A DNA stretch of 64,000 nt from Microbacterium trichothecenolyticum (GTDB taxonomy: Bacteria > Actinomycetota > Actinomycetes > Actinomycetales > Microbacteriaceae). The notes below the pieces were generated by a model that was not told where the DNA came from, made no database searches, and saw only the letters and a list, made by a program, of their open reading frames with translations. The translations under genes were made by a program, and so were the position numbers. Positions 8,063 to 15,895 of the stretch are shown here, one piece after another. Where the stretch lies: the NCBI RefSeq assembly GCF_030818955.1, contig NZ_JAUTBF010000001.1, forward strand, positions 2,604,001 through 2,668,000. Direction: 5' to 3'. Positions within the stretch are counted from its first letter, which is position 1. Each line of letters opens with the position of its first letter.

Positions 8063-8101
8063 GTTGGGCGGAAGCCGCGTTGGGGGCGGCTTCCGCCCAA
8101 C
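8063..8101 (-). terminator. Second hairpin downstream of the lanthipeptide precursor gene
   Basis: A perfect 16-bp stem (8063-8078 with 8086-8101) encloses a 7-nt loop. There is no T-tract after it on the minus strand. With the hairpin at 8122-8159 it forms a tandem pair behind lanA and probably protects or ends that transcript. Confidence 0.6.
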
Positions 8102-8121
8102 GTCGAACGGATCCGACCGGC

Positions 8122-8159
8122 GGTGTGGGCGGGGCCCCGCCCCGGTCCCCGCCCACACC
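8122..8159 (-). terminator. First hairpin downstream of the lanthipeptide precursor gene
   Basis: A perfect 13-bp stem (8122-8134 with 8147-8159, 12-nt loop) starts 17 nt beyond the lanA stop codon at 8176-8178. It is GC-only in its core and lacks a T-tract. Confidence 0.65.
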
Positions 8160-8175
8160 CGTCTGCGGTCGGTGC

Positions 8176-8298
8176 TCAGTGGCACAGACCGGTGGACGTG
8201 CTGCTGTAGCAGATCGACGTGCTCCACGAGCTCGCGAAGGCTTCGCTGCGCTCGGACTCACCACGCTCGAGCGTCTGCAGAGAGAGCAGGTATCCCAT
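8176..8298 (-). CDS. Class III lanthipeptide precursor peptide (LanA), labyrinthopeptin-like
   Basis: This is a hand-found 40-aa gene. The leader starts MGYLL and contains LLSLQTLE (residues 4-11), the L-L-x-L-Q-x-L-E helix recognised by LanKC enzymes. The C-terminal 18 residues read SSWSTSICYSSTSTGLCH. They contain two S-x2-S-x3-C units, SSWSTSIC (23-30) and SSTSTGLC (32-39), the pattern that LanKC turns into labionin or lanthionine/Dha rings. The start has a strong GGGGAGGTGA 3 nt upstream. The first 41 nt overlap the 3' end of lanKC in another frame, so translation is probably coupled. The leader cleavage site is not certain; A22-S23 is suggested by the core pattern. No export gene is adjacent. 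Confidence 0.88.
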   Translation of the reverse strand: MGYLLSLQTLERGESERSEAFASSWSTSICYSSTSTGLCH

Positions 8299-10828
8299 TG
8301 ATGTCACCTCCCCCCGGGCTCGGCACCCGATGTCGGGCGACGTCGACCGGGGGGAGGTCGAGGAGCGGCAGCGTCAGACGCTGACCATCGCGGATGCTGG
8401 CGAGGCTCCACAGCACGCCGGCGGAACCGGTGGCGAGATCGCACGAGAGCCGAAGCAGGGCTCGACCCGGGTATCCGACGCCCTCGCGGCGGGGGATCTC
8501 GTGCAGGCGCAGATGACGCTGATGCCGCTGGAGGGCACGTGCGGCGGAGGGTGTGCCGCGCCCCGCGAGAAACAGCATCAATCCGCAGCGCCCCTGGAAA
8601 AGGCCGGATTCGAGAACGAACTCCGGCAGGGCCGCGCGCTCGAGCGCTGGAAGTTCGGCGGCGAGGGGGGTGCCGGCATCGCGCTCGACGAGGGCGGCGA
8701 GGGCGAACGCGACCCCGGTGGATCCCGATCCGAGGTAGGGCAGAAGCCGCCACCCTTCGTTCATCTGCTGCGATCCGTCTGCGGCCGGGGCGCACCGGGC
8801 GAGATCGGCACGGATCGCGGCAGCGGCCAGATCGAGCAGGGCCCCGTCGCCGGTGCGGTCGAAGAGGGCGAGCGACAGCAGTGCGACGCCGCTCGGGCCC
8901 CGCAGCAGTCCGCCCGCGCCCGTGGCCACCGGACCCGTCGGGCTGTCGCTCCATCCGTTCGCGCGATCGGCGAGATCGTCCAGGATGCCGCGCGCACGGC
9001 CGACGAGTTCAGGGTGACGAGCAGAGAGTCGCAGCAGCCCCAGAGCGGTACCCGCGGGCCCACCGTAGAGGCCGGGCGCATCCCACCGCAGCGGGGCGTC
9101 GAGGCATCGCTCCACGGCGGCGTCCGCCGCATCCGGCCGGCCGAGCGCGTCCAACGACGCGGCGGCGCCCGCCAGCCCGTCCATGAGCCCGGATCGGGCG
9201 GGCGCGTCGCGGACGGTGCCCTCGACCCGCTCGAGCAGTTCCGGTGGTACTCGGCCACTGGCGGCGTGCAGCGCGAGGAGCGGTCCGAGGCCGCCATGTG
9301 CCAGCGCGTAGACGGGCTCGTCGAACTGCACCGGGTCTCCGGGCCAGAGGCGATCGCCGCGGTCGGGCGTGGCATCCGCGACCAGCTGCCGGCCGACGGC
9401 GTCGATGAGGGCGTCCAGATCGGCCTCGGCCGCGGGATGCGACACCTCGGCGAATCCCAGCGCCTGCTCCTCGGCGGCGTCGAGTCGGAAGCGTTCCGTG
9501 ACCCACCCCCGCACCTCGGCCTCTTTTGGCGGATGCAGGTCGAGCAACGGAGTCATCGGCGCGAACAGGAAGAGGTTCAGACGGCGCATCGCGAAAGCAT
9601 CCGCGGCCACACCGCCGCGGCCGTCGGGGGCCACGAAACCGGGAGCTCCGATCACCGCGGGGGCCTCATCCGCCGCCGGACGCGCCATCTCGAAGTCGAT
9701 GAGGGTGACACCGCCCTCGTCGTCGATGAGGAAGTTGCCGGGGTGCACGTCACCGTGCACGAGTCCGGCCTCGTGCACCCCGGCGAGCGCCGCGCGCATG
9801 CGCGAGGCGACACCCAGTGCCCAGTCCTTGTAGTCGGCGACGGATCGCTCGTCTACGTCGGCCGAGACGAGGGGATGCCGGGCGACCACCGCCTGGTGCA
9901 GCGGCACTCCGCGCGCGCGTTCCAGGACCAGATAGCGGTGGTCGAGGGCCTCGAACGCCCGGATCAGCCGCGAGGTGCCGACGCCCCGCAGGAGCCGGAG
10001 GGTCTGCGCCTCCCGATCCGCGCGCTCGACCGCGCTCAGACCGTCGGCCGTCACGCCGGCGTAGGGGCGCGCCTCCTTCACAACCACGTCGCGACCGGCA
10101 TCACGGGCGGTGTACACCCCGCCCGCGTTGGAGTGATGCAGCACCCCGGTGATCTCGGGGAACCCGGCGGGGGGTGTCAGCTCACGCAGGTCGTCGACCA
10201 GCGATTGCAGGAACGGGGGAATCCGCACCCACGAGGGCGGCTCGAAGCCCGGGCGACGCACGTCGGGGACGAGGTGACCGGCGGGATGCCGGATCGCGGG
10301 CACCCGCACGCCGTCGATGTCGACGAACATCCGGTGGAACCCGCCGTAGCGGACGAACACCGGCCCCTCGCTCCATCGCAGGTCGGAGAGCACGTGCGGT
10401 CCCCGCAGATGCGCCGTGCGACGCCCGAGTTCGGCCAGCATGCGGTGGAGCTGGTCGACGGTGCTCGGGTAGACCGTGATGAACTTGCCGGAGCCTTCGC
10501 GCCCGGCATCCTTGCCGTTCGACGACGCCCGCACCGACTCGGTCGACAGGTGCTTGAACGGCACGTGATCGCGGACGCACGGCGCCGCGACCGTTCGCAG
10601 CAGGGCCTCGGCGTCGGTCGCGGTGCTGCTGAGGTGGATCTTCCACCCCTGCTCCGGCAGGACCGCGCCCGGCGGCTCGAGGTAGGTCCAGATCCCGTCG
10701 TCGACCCGCCGCCATCCTTCGACGCCGGTGACCACGAACGGGCGATCGGACCGGAGCGTCCGGCGCCTGCCGGGGTGATCGTAGAAGGTCGGGTCCGCAC
10801 GCGCGAAGACCGGGTAGATCGCGTCCAT
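8258..10828 (-). CDS. Class III lanthionine synthetase LanKC
   Basis: The 856-aa protein has the three-domain LanKC layout. The N-terminal lyase part (about 1-210) has RADPTFYDHP, FKHLSTESV, GKFITVYPS and VFVRYGGF. The kinase part (about 230-400) has VVVKEARP (ATP-binding Lys near 251), HGDVHPGNF (catalytic loop, about 361) and LIDFEMAR (metal site, about 378). The cyclase-like part (about 500-845) has repeated G-x-x-G toroid helices (YALAHGGLG, GLYGGPAG, LLRGPSG, SGLFQGRCG, LATGSAG) without the zinc Cys-Cys-His set of LanC, as in other class III enzymes. It phosphorylates and dehydrates Ser/Thr of LanA, then cyclises. M at 10828 (MDAIYPVFARADP) is chosen because family members start there; in-frame codons extend to 10942. 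Its stop lies inside lanA. Confidence 0.92.
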   Translation of the reverse strand: MDAIYPVFARADPTFYDHPGRRRTLRSDRPFVVTGVEGWRRVDDGIWTYLEPPGAVLPEQGWKIHLSSTATDAEALLRTVAAPCVRDHVPFKHLSTESVRASSNGKDAGREGSGKFITVYPSTVDQLHRMLAELGRRTAHLRGPHVLSDLRWSEGPVFVRYGGFHRMFVDIDGVRVPAIRHPAGHLVPDVRRPGFEPPSWVRIPPFLQSLVDDLRELTPPAGFPEITGVLHHSNAGGVYTARDAGRDVVVKEARPYAGVTADGLSAVERADREAQTLRLLRGVGTSRLIRAFEALDHRYLVLERARGVPLHQAVVARHPLVSADVDERSVADYKDWALGVASRMRAALAGVHEAGLVHGDVHPGNFLIDDEGGVTLIDFEMARPAADEAPAVIGAPGFVAPDGRGGVAADAFAMRRLNLFLFAPMTPLLDLHPPKEAEVRGWVTERFRLDAAEEQALGFAEVSHPAAEADLDALIDAVGRQLVADATPDRGDRLWPGDPVQFDEPVYALAHGGLGPLLALHAASGRVPPELLERVEGTVRDAPARSGLMDGLAGAAASLDALGRPDAADAAVERCLDAPLRWDAPGLYGGPAGTALGLLRLSARHPELVGRARGILDDLADRANGWSDSPTGPVATGAGGLLRGPSGVALLSLALFDRTGDGALLDLAAAAIRADLARCAPAADGSQQMNEGWRLLPYLGSGSTGVAFALAALVERDAGTPLAAELPALERAALPEFVLESGLFQGRCGLMLFLAGRGTPSAARALQRHQRHLRLHEIPRREGVGYPGRALLRLSCDLATGSAGVLWSLASIRDGQRLTLPLLDLPPVDVARHRVPSPGGGDINGIPALSADARAW

Positions 10829-11034
10829 GCCCCCCGCCCGCGCCGCCTCGTACGCCGGACAGACGCGGCGCGAAGCCATGGTGCGGGCGGGGTCCCGCCA
10901 GCCATCGTCGCCGGGTACATCGGGCGCGAGCATCGCCCGCACGTCGAGAACGGAGAATTTCCGCCGGTCAAACGACTATTCCCACCGATGCGGGTACCTG
11001 CCACCGGCGTACACGAGGACCCAGGTCGCGCGGC

Positions 11035-11724
11035 TCAGAATCGTCCATCCGGACGAGGGGTGAGCTCCGCGCCGACGCGCACCCCCCACAGCGCCAACTG
11101 GGTGCGGTCGGCGACGTCGACCTTGCGCAGCGACGACTGGATGTGAGTGCGGATGGTGTTCACCGACACCACGAGCTGTGCGGCGAGCTGCTCGTTGGAG
11201 GTGATCCCCTCGCTGAGAAGACGGACGACGCGACTCTCGGTCGGGCTGAGCGACGCGAGCTTCTCGCGGTCCGCCGGGGTGAGTCGGCGGTCGACGATCT
11301 CTCGCAGGACGGGACCGGTCACGTGTGTCGACACGAGCGCGTCGCCGCGGTGCGCGGCACGGATCGCCTCGACCAGTTGGGCACTGTCGTGGGTCTTCAG
11401 CAGGTAGCCGGCGGCGCCGTTGCCGAGAGCGCGCATCACCAGATGATCCTCGCCGTGGCTGGTCAGGACGATGACGCGGGTCTTCCCGTGCGATGTCTCG
11501 ACGATGGCGCGCGTGGCATCGATGCCGTTCATCTCCGGCATCTCGAGATCCATCAACACCACGTCCGCGTGCTCCGACAGCGCTCCGGCGAGCGCGTCGC
11601 GACCGTTCGCGGCCTCCCCCACGACGACGATCCCGTCGGCGTGCTCCAGACGCAGACGCACGCCGCGACGGAAGGGACGGTTGTCGTCGGCGATCACCAC
11701 CCGGATCACTGGGGTCTCACTCAC
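11035..11724 (-). CDS. NarL/LuxR-family response regulator
   Basis: The 229-aa protein has a receiver domain (residues about 8-125) with acidic pair DDN, phospho-acceptor Asp in VVLMDLEMP and switch Lys in GYLLKTHD. A LuxR-type helix-turn-helix follows (about 155-215; SPTESRVVRLLSEGITSNEQLAAQL, VSVNTIRTHIQSSLRKV). It overlaps the histidine kinase gene by 8 nt, so the two form one operon. lanKC starts 206 nt downstream on the same strand, which makes control of the lanthipeptide locus likely but not proven. Confidence 0.92.
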   Translation of the reverse strand: MSETPVIRVVIADDNRPFRRGVRLRLEHADGIVVVGEAANGRDALAGALSEHADVVLMDLEMPEMNGIDATRAIVETSHGKTRVIVLTSHGEDHLVMRALGNGAAGYLLKTHDSAQLVEAIRAAHRGDALVSTHVTGPVLREIVDRRLTPADREKLASLSPTESRVVRLLSEGITSNEQLAAQLVVSVNTIRTHIQSSLRKVDVADRTQLALWGVRVGAELTPRPDGRF

Positions 11725-12997
11725 GTTCCGCCTCCGTCGTCCTCGGGAAAGGAATCTCCACTCCCAGGTGCCACCCGCCCCGATCGTTCGGCGATGCGTT
11801 CAGCGATCCGTCGACGAGAGCGAGCTTCTCGCGCAGGTTATCCAAACCCCACCCCAAGCCGAGTTCGTCCTCGTCGGCTCTCGCTCGTCGCGCCGCCCCG
11901 TTCGAGACGGCGGCCGTGAGTCGTACGGGGTCGACCTCGACGCGCACTTCGACCGGCGCGCCCGGTGCGTGCTTGGCGATGTTCGACAGCCCTTCCGAGA
12001 TGGCGCGGTACGCGGTCGTCGACACGACCACGGGCGGAGCCTGCAGGTCGCCCGTCGTCTCGACCTGCACGTCCATGCCCCGATCCCGCCAGAAGTCGAT
12101 GAGCACGGACAGACGGCGCAGGTCGGGAGTCGGCGTTTGCGCGCGCGAGTCGACCGCGCGCAGATCGCCCAGCGCGCCGTACAGGCTCGCGGCCGCATAC
12201 CTGCCCTCTGCGCGGACCTCTTCGATGAGGTGGAGGGCTTGCTGGGGGTGCTCGGGCGCCAGCTCCACCGAGGCGTCGCACAGCGACACGAGTCCCGCGA
12301 GGTGCTGACCGGCGACGTCGTGCAGTTCCTGGGCAATGCGGCCGCGCTCCGCGTTGCGTGACGCTTCGACCGCCTCGGCCTGCTGCGCCTTGAAGGCCAG
12401 CGCGCGCCGTCGGGCGCGCTGCGTGCGACGTTCGAGTACCGCCCAGAGCATCCCCAGGGCCACACCGGCGAAGCTCACGGATGCCAGGGCGGTGCCCTCG
12501 GTGAGAACGAACCCGACGACGGCGCCGGCCGGTGCACCGGCGCCCGCCGCCCACAGGCCCAGGGCCGCGGCGGCCCCGGCGACGGTCGCGCCCGCCCACG
12601 CTGCGGCCACGGGGATGGACCGGGCGGCGCCGACACCGAACAGTGCCACCGCGACGACCAGATGCATGGGCGCCGCCCACGTCGGTACCCCGAGCCACAA
12701 CGCCACGGCGAGGTAGCACGCGAGCGCGCCCAGGAGCGCGAGGACGGGCCGACGGGCCGCCTGAGTGACGCACACGGCCTGGGCGAGGCATCCGAGCGCG
12801 GCGAGAGTGATGACGACGGCGGGCGGCCACCGGTGACCCCACTCGCCGGCACCGGTCGCGAGCGCGGTCAAGGGGTCGGCGCACACTTGCACAACGGTCG
12901 CGAGGAAGACGACCGCCGCGAAGACGGGCGAGCGCATCGTTTGCACCACCCGTCCCGTGTTGACGGACTCCTTCGTCGGCTGCGACTCCCCGGGCAT
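11717..12997 (-). CDS. NarL-type sensor histidine kinase with five to six membrane segments
   Basis: The product is about 426 aa from the ATG at 12997; the frame is open further upstream and other starts (e.g. 13036) are possible. The N-terminal half is polytopic without an extracellular sensor domain. The HisKA_3 phospho-acceptor helix is ERGRIAQELHDVAGQHL (His in E-L-H-D). The ATPase has the N-box AISEGLSNIAKHAPGAP and a degenerate G-box LGLGWGLDNLREKL. Sensors of this kind (LiaS/DesK-like) often report membrane stress. Upstream lie the tRNA-Leu gene and its terminator. Confidence 0.88.
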   Translation of the reverse strand: MPGESQPTKESVNTGRVVQTMRSPVFAAVVFLATVVQVCADPLTALATGAGEWGHRWPPAVVITLAALGCLAQAVCVTQAARRPVLALLGALACYLAVALWLGVPTWAAPMHLVVAVALFGVGAARSIPVAAAWAGATVAGAAAALGLWAAGAGAPAGAVVGFVLTEGTALASVSFAGVALGMLWAVLERRTQRARRRALAFKAQQAEAVEASRNAERGRIAQELHDVAGQHLAGLVSLCDASVELAPEHPQQALHLIEEVRAEGRYAAASLYGALGDLRAVDSRAQTPTPDLRRLSVLIDFWRDRGMDVQVETTGDLQAPPVVVSTTAYRAISEGLSNIAKHAPGAPVEVRVEVDPVRLTAAVSNGAARRARADEDELGLGWGLDNLREKLALVDGSLNASPNDRGGWHLGVEIPFPRTTEAERE

Positions 12998-13084
12998 GAC
13001 TCCATCGTCGTGCCTCACGGTCGCGGTTTTCGCCATTTCCGGGCCGTGAAGCGAAGACGAGCGTCCTCCCGCTTCACGCCGGGG

Positions 13085-13128
13085 AACGAAAAAGGCCCCA
13101 GCGGGGCGAACCCCGGGGCCTTTTCGTT
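13085..13128 (-). terminator. Terminator of tRNA-Leu
   Basis: AAAAGGCCCC pairs with GGGGCCTTTT, extended by AACG/CGTT, and lies just beyond the 3' end of the tRNA gene on the minus strand. A/T runs flank the stem on both sides. Confidence 0.8.
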
Positions 13129-13133
13129 GTCTG

Positions 13134-13217
13134 TGCGCGAGGGGGGACTTGAACCCCCACGCCCGTGAAGGCACTGGCACCTGAAGCCAGCGCGTCTACC
13201 TATTCCGCCACTCGCGC
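13134..13217 (-). tRNA. tRNA-Leu (anticodon CAG)
   Basis: The 84-nt gene folds as a class II tRNA. The acceptor stem is GCGCGAG/CTCGCGC with discriminator A, the anticodon loop TTCAGGT reads CAG, there is a long variable arm, and the T-arm is GGGGGTTCAAGTCCCCC. CCA is not encoded. It is transcribed alone, with its own terminator at 13085-13128. Confidence 0.95.
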
Positions 13218-13331
13218 GTGCGCGACATCGAGGATGCCGCGCGACCAACTTCCCGAGAATATCACGGTCGCGACCAACTGGCGAAACGCGGGCCCGAAGC
13301 CCGCTTCCATGACCTGTACAGCAGCCCTGGC

Positions 13332-13337
13332 TACGAT
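13332..13337 (+). promoter_or_regulatory. -10 box upstream of fhaA
   Basis: TACGAT lies 34 nt before the GTG of fhaA, with AAGGAG at 13361-13366 between, so a short leader with a normal ribosome-binding site is expected. It would drive the fhaA-to-pknB operon. Confidence 0.45.
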
Positions 13338-13370
13338 GTGCTCACTGGTCTGCCTGCCTGAAGGAGTCTC

Positions 13371-14108
13371 GTGGGGCTACTCGACAGTTTCGAGAAAGGT
13401 CTTGAACGCGCCGTCAACGGTGCGTTCGCGAAGACCTTCCGCAGTGGCATCCAGCCGGTGGAGATCGCGTCCGCGCTGCGCAGCGAACTCGACAAGAAGG
13501 CCGTCGTCGTCACGCGGGACCGCATCCTGACACCCAACACCTTCGTGGTGCGACTGTCGCCCGCCGACGACGAGAAGATGAGCGCGCTGGGTTCCACGCT
13601 CGTCACCGAACTCGACGCCCTGGTCAAGAAGCACGCCCGCACGCAGGGCTACTCCTTCGCCGGGCCGGTGGCGATCTCGATCGAGCGAGACGGCTCCCTC
13701 TCGACGGGCACCCTGCGCGTCGACTCGCAGACCACCGAGGGGCAGGTCGCCTGGCGCGGGGTCGTTGACATCGACGGCAAACGCCACCCTCTCTCCTCGG
13801 CCCGTACCGTGATCGGACGCGGCAGCGACGCCGACATCACCATCCCCGACGCCGGAACCAGCCGTAAGCATGTCGAGATCCTGTGGGACGGCGAGCGCGC
13901 GATGGTCCGCGACCTCGGTTCGACCAACGGCACGACGCTGAACGGACGCAAGGTCACCGAGGCGGCTCTCCCGCCGGATTCGACGATCTCGATCGGGCGG
14001 ACCAATATCGTGTTCCGAGTGGTGGCGCAGGCGCAGCCGCCGCGGCGCCCTTCGGCGTCCGACGCCACGCGTATCTTCGACGTCCGGGAACGGGGACCCC
14101 TGTCATGA
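13371..14108 (+). CDS. fhaA: FHA domain protein FhaA (DUF3662 + FHA)
   Basis: The 245-aa protein starts with the DUF3662 domain (MGLLDSFEKGLERAVNGAF, residues about 1-125), a short linker, and a C-terminal FHA domain (about 140-230; TVIGRGSDADI, SRKHVEI, LGSTNGTTLNG). FHA domains bind phosphothreonine. In mycobacteria FhaA binds phosphorylated MviN/MurJ and regulates peptidoglycan synthesis (family knowledge); a murJ gene is at 49633-51231. The GTG start at 13371 has AAGGAG 4 nt upstream. It is the first gene of the kinase operon and overlaps fhaB by 4 nt (ATGA). Confidence 0.95.
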   Translation: MGLLDSFEKGLERAVNGAFAKTFRSGIQPVEIASALRSELDKKAVVVTRDRILTPNTFVVRLSPADDEKMSALGSTLVTELDALVKKHARTQGYSFAGPVAISIERDGSLSTGTLRVDSQTTEGQVAWRGVVDIDGKRHPLSSARTVIGRGSDADITIPDAGTSRKHVEILWDGERAMVRDLGSTNGTTLNGRKVTEAALPPDSTISIGRTNIVFRVVAQAQPPRRPSASDATRIFDVRERGPLS

Positions 14109-14647
14109 GTCAGCTGACTCTCCTCCTGCTGCAGGGCGGTTTCCTCGTCCTGCTCTGGTTCTTCGTGTTCGGAGTGGTCTACTCCCTTCGCGCCGACCTC
14201 TTCGGCGTGAAGGTGCGCAAGCTCCCGGAGCCGGTTGCAGCCGCCACCCCCGCGGCCGCCGCGCCGACCGCCGCACCCGACGCCGTGACGACACAGGTCA
14301 AGCGCCCCGCCGCGACCCCGGCACCCGAGCCGACGGGGGGTCTCGCGACCACCGCCACCGTCTCGCGCATCGTGATCACGAGCGGCCCCAAGGCCGGCCT
14401 CGAACTGCCGCTCGGCACCGAACCGTTGACGATCGGTCGCTCCAGCGAGTCGGGACTGGTCGTTCGCGACGACTACACCTCCAGCCACCACGCGCGTCTG
14501 GTGCTGTGGGGAGAACAGTGGATGCTGCAGGATCTCGACTCCACCAACGGCACCTCCCACGACGGGGTGCGCGTCGCTTCTCCGGTGCAGGTCAAGGTGG
14601 GCGCACCGATCAAGGTGGGCGCGACGACCTTCGAGCTGAGGAAGTAA
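14105..14647 (+). CDS. fhaB: FHA domain protein FhaB (FipA-like)
   Basis: The 180-aa protein has one N-terminal transmembrane segment (about 5-27, LLLLQGGFLVLLWFFVFGVV), a Pro/Ala/Thr linker (about 45-85) and an FHA domain (about 87-178) with TIGRSSESGL, SSHHARL and LDSTNGTSHDG. It corresponds to mycobacterial FhaB/FipA, which links Ser/Thr kinase signalling to the division or elongation machinery (family knowledge). The ATG overlaps the fhaA stop (ATGA) and pstP follows 9 nt later. Confidence 0.93.
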   Translation: MSQLTLLLLQGGFLVLLWFFVFGVVYSLRADLFGVKVRKLPEPVAAATPAAAAPTAAPDAVTTQVKRPAATPAPEPTGGLATTATVSRIVITSGPKAGLELPLGTEPLTIGRSSESGLVVRDDYTSSHHARLVLWGEQWMLQDLDSTNGTSHDGVRVASPVQVKVGAPIKVGATTFELRK

Positions 14648-14656
14648 CCCTCCTCC

Positions 14657-15895
14657 ATGGTCTTCCAGGGCTCGAGCGCCGCCATCTCCCACACGGGCAA
14701 GGTGCGCTCCAACAACCAGGACTCCGGCTACGCCGGGTCCAACCTCTTCGTGGTCGCCGACGGCATGGGCGGCCACGCGGGCGGTGACGTCGCCTCGAGC
14801 CTGGCCATTCACCGCCTCACCGAACTCGACCAGCCCTTCACGACCCCCGCCGAAGCCGAGCACGCCATCCGCGACGCCCTCGCGGACACGGCAACCGAAC
14901 TGATCGACACGGTCGCCCGCCGACCCGAGCTCGCCGGCATGGGTACCACCGTCAGCGCGCTGGTGATGGTCGACGACTACGCCGTCATCGGTCACATCGG
15001 CGACTCGCGCATCTACCTCTACCGCGACGACACGCTCACGCAGATCACCGCCGATCACACGTTCGTGCAGCGCCTCGTCGACTCCGGACGGATCACGCCC
15101 GAAGAAGCGCGCTACCACCCTCGTCGCTCCGTGCTCATGCGCGTTCTCGGAGACATGGACCCCGACCCCGAGGTCGACACGTTCATCATGCCGACGCAGG
15201 ACGGCGATCGCTGGCTGCTGTGCTCCGACGGTCTGTCGGGCGTCGTGGACGACGCGCACACCACCCGCACGCTCGCTCTGGGCATGCCGCCCGCACGGAC
15301 CGCCGACGCCCTGCTCAAACAGGCGCTCGACGGTGGCGCCCCCGACAACGTCACCGTCGTCCTCGTCGACGTCGGCGGGCAGCATCCGGTGTTCATCGGC
15401 ACCCCGACCATCGTCGGCTCGGCCTCGAATCCGAGCGGTGTGGTCGTTCCCGCCGCACGCCCCGGTCGCTCGAACTGGCTGCACCCTGCGCGCCAGGCGG
15501 CGAATGAGCCCACGCACTTCGAACCCGCCGCCGAGTTCCTCGAGGAACTCATCGAAGAAGACCGTCGCCGCGCTCGACGCCGACGCCTGGGGTGGCTTGC
15601 CGCACTCCTGGTGGTGCTCGTCGGCATCGGGCTCGCCCTCTTCGCGGGCTACAACTGGACCCAGACGCGGTACTACGTCGGCGCCGACGACAACTCGGTC
15701 GTCATCTATCGCGGCATCCAACAGTCCATCGGACCCCTGTCGCTGTCCACGGTGTATGAAGACACGAACATCGTGCTGGCCGACCTGTCCGACTTCGACC
15801 GGCAGACCGTCGAGGCCACGATCTCGGCGCGTTCGCTGTCCGATGCCGAGTTGATCGTCGACCGTCTGCGCCCGACCGAGGAGGCCGGCGGATGA
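14657..15895 (+). CDS. pstP: PP2C-family Ser/Thr protein phosphatase PstP
   Basis: The 412-aa protein has an N-terminal PP2C catalytic domain (about 8-240) with the metal-binding motifs VRSNNQDSG, VVADGMGGHAGG, HIGDSRIYL and GAPDNVTVVLVDV. A Pro/Ala juxtamembrane region follows, then a transmembrane helix (about 312-334) and a small extracytoplasmic tail. It reverses phosphorylation by PknA and PknB, encoded further down the operon. Its stop overlaps the rodA start (ATGA). Confidence 0.95.
   Translation: MVFQGSSAAISHTGKVRSNNQDSGYAGSNLFVVADGMGGHAGGDVASSLAIHRLTELDQPFTTPAEAEHAIRDALADTATELIDTVARRPELAGMGTTVSALVMVDDYAVIGHIGDSRIYLYRDDTLTQITADHTFVQRLVDSGRITPEEARYHPRRSVLMRVLGDMDPDPEVDTFIMPTQDGDRWLLCSDGLSGVVDDAHTTRTLALGMPPARTADALLKQALDGGAPDNVTVVLVDVGGQHPVFIGTPTIVGSASNPSGVVVPAARPGRSNWLHPARQAANEPTHFEPAAEFLEELIEEDRRRARRRRLGWLAALLVVLVGIGLALFAGYNWTQTRYYVGADDNSVVIYRGIQQSIGPLSLSTVYEDTNIVLADLSDFDRQTVEATISARSLSDAELIVDRLRPTEEAGG

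Noticed and set aside
8219..11146. Very long open frame on the plus strand opposite lanKC
   Set aside because: It is an antisense shadow caused by high GC and codon bias; the minus strand has complete LanKC motifs in all three domains and the plus frame has none.
13649..15721. Long minus-strand open frame opposite fhaA, fhaB and pstP
   Set aside because: Composition is random, and it overlaps three genes with clear family motifs in the other direction.
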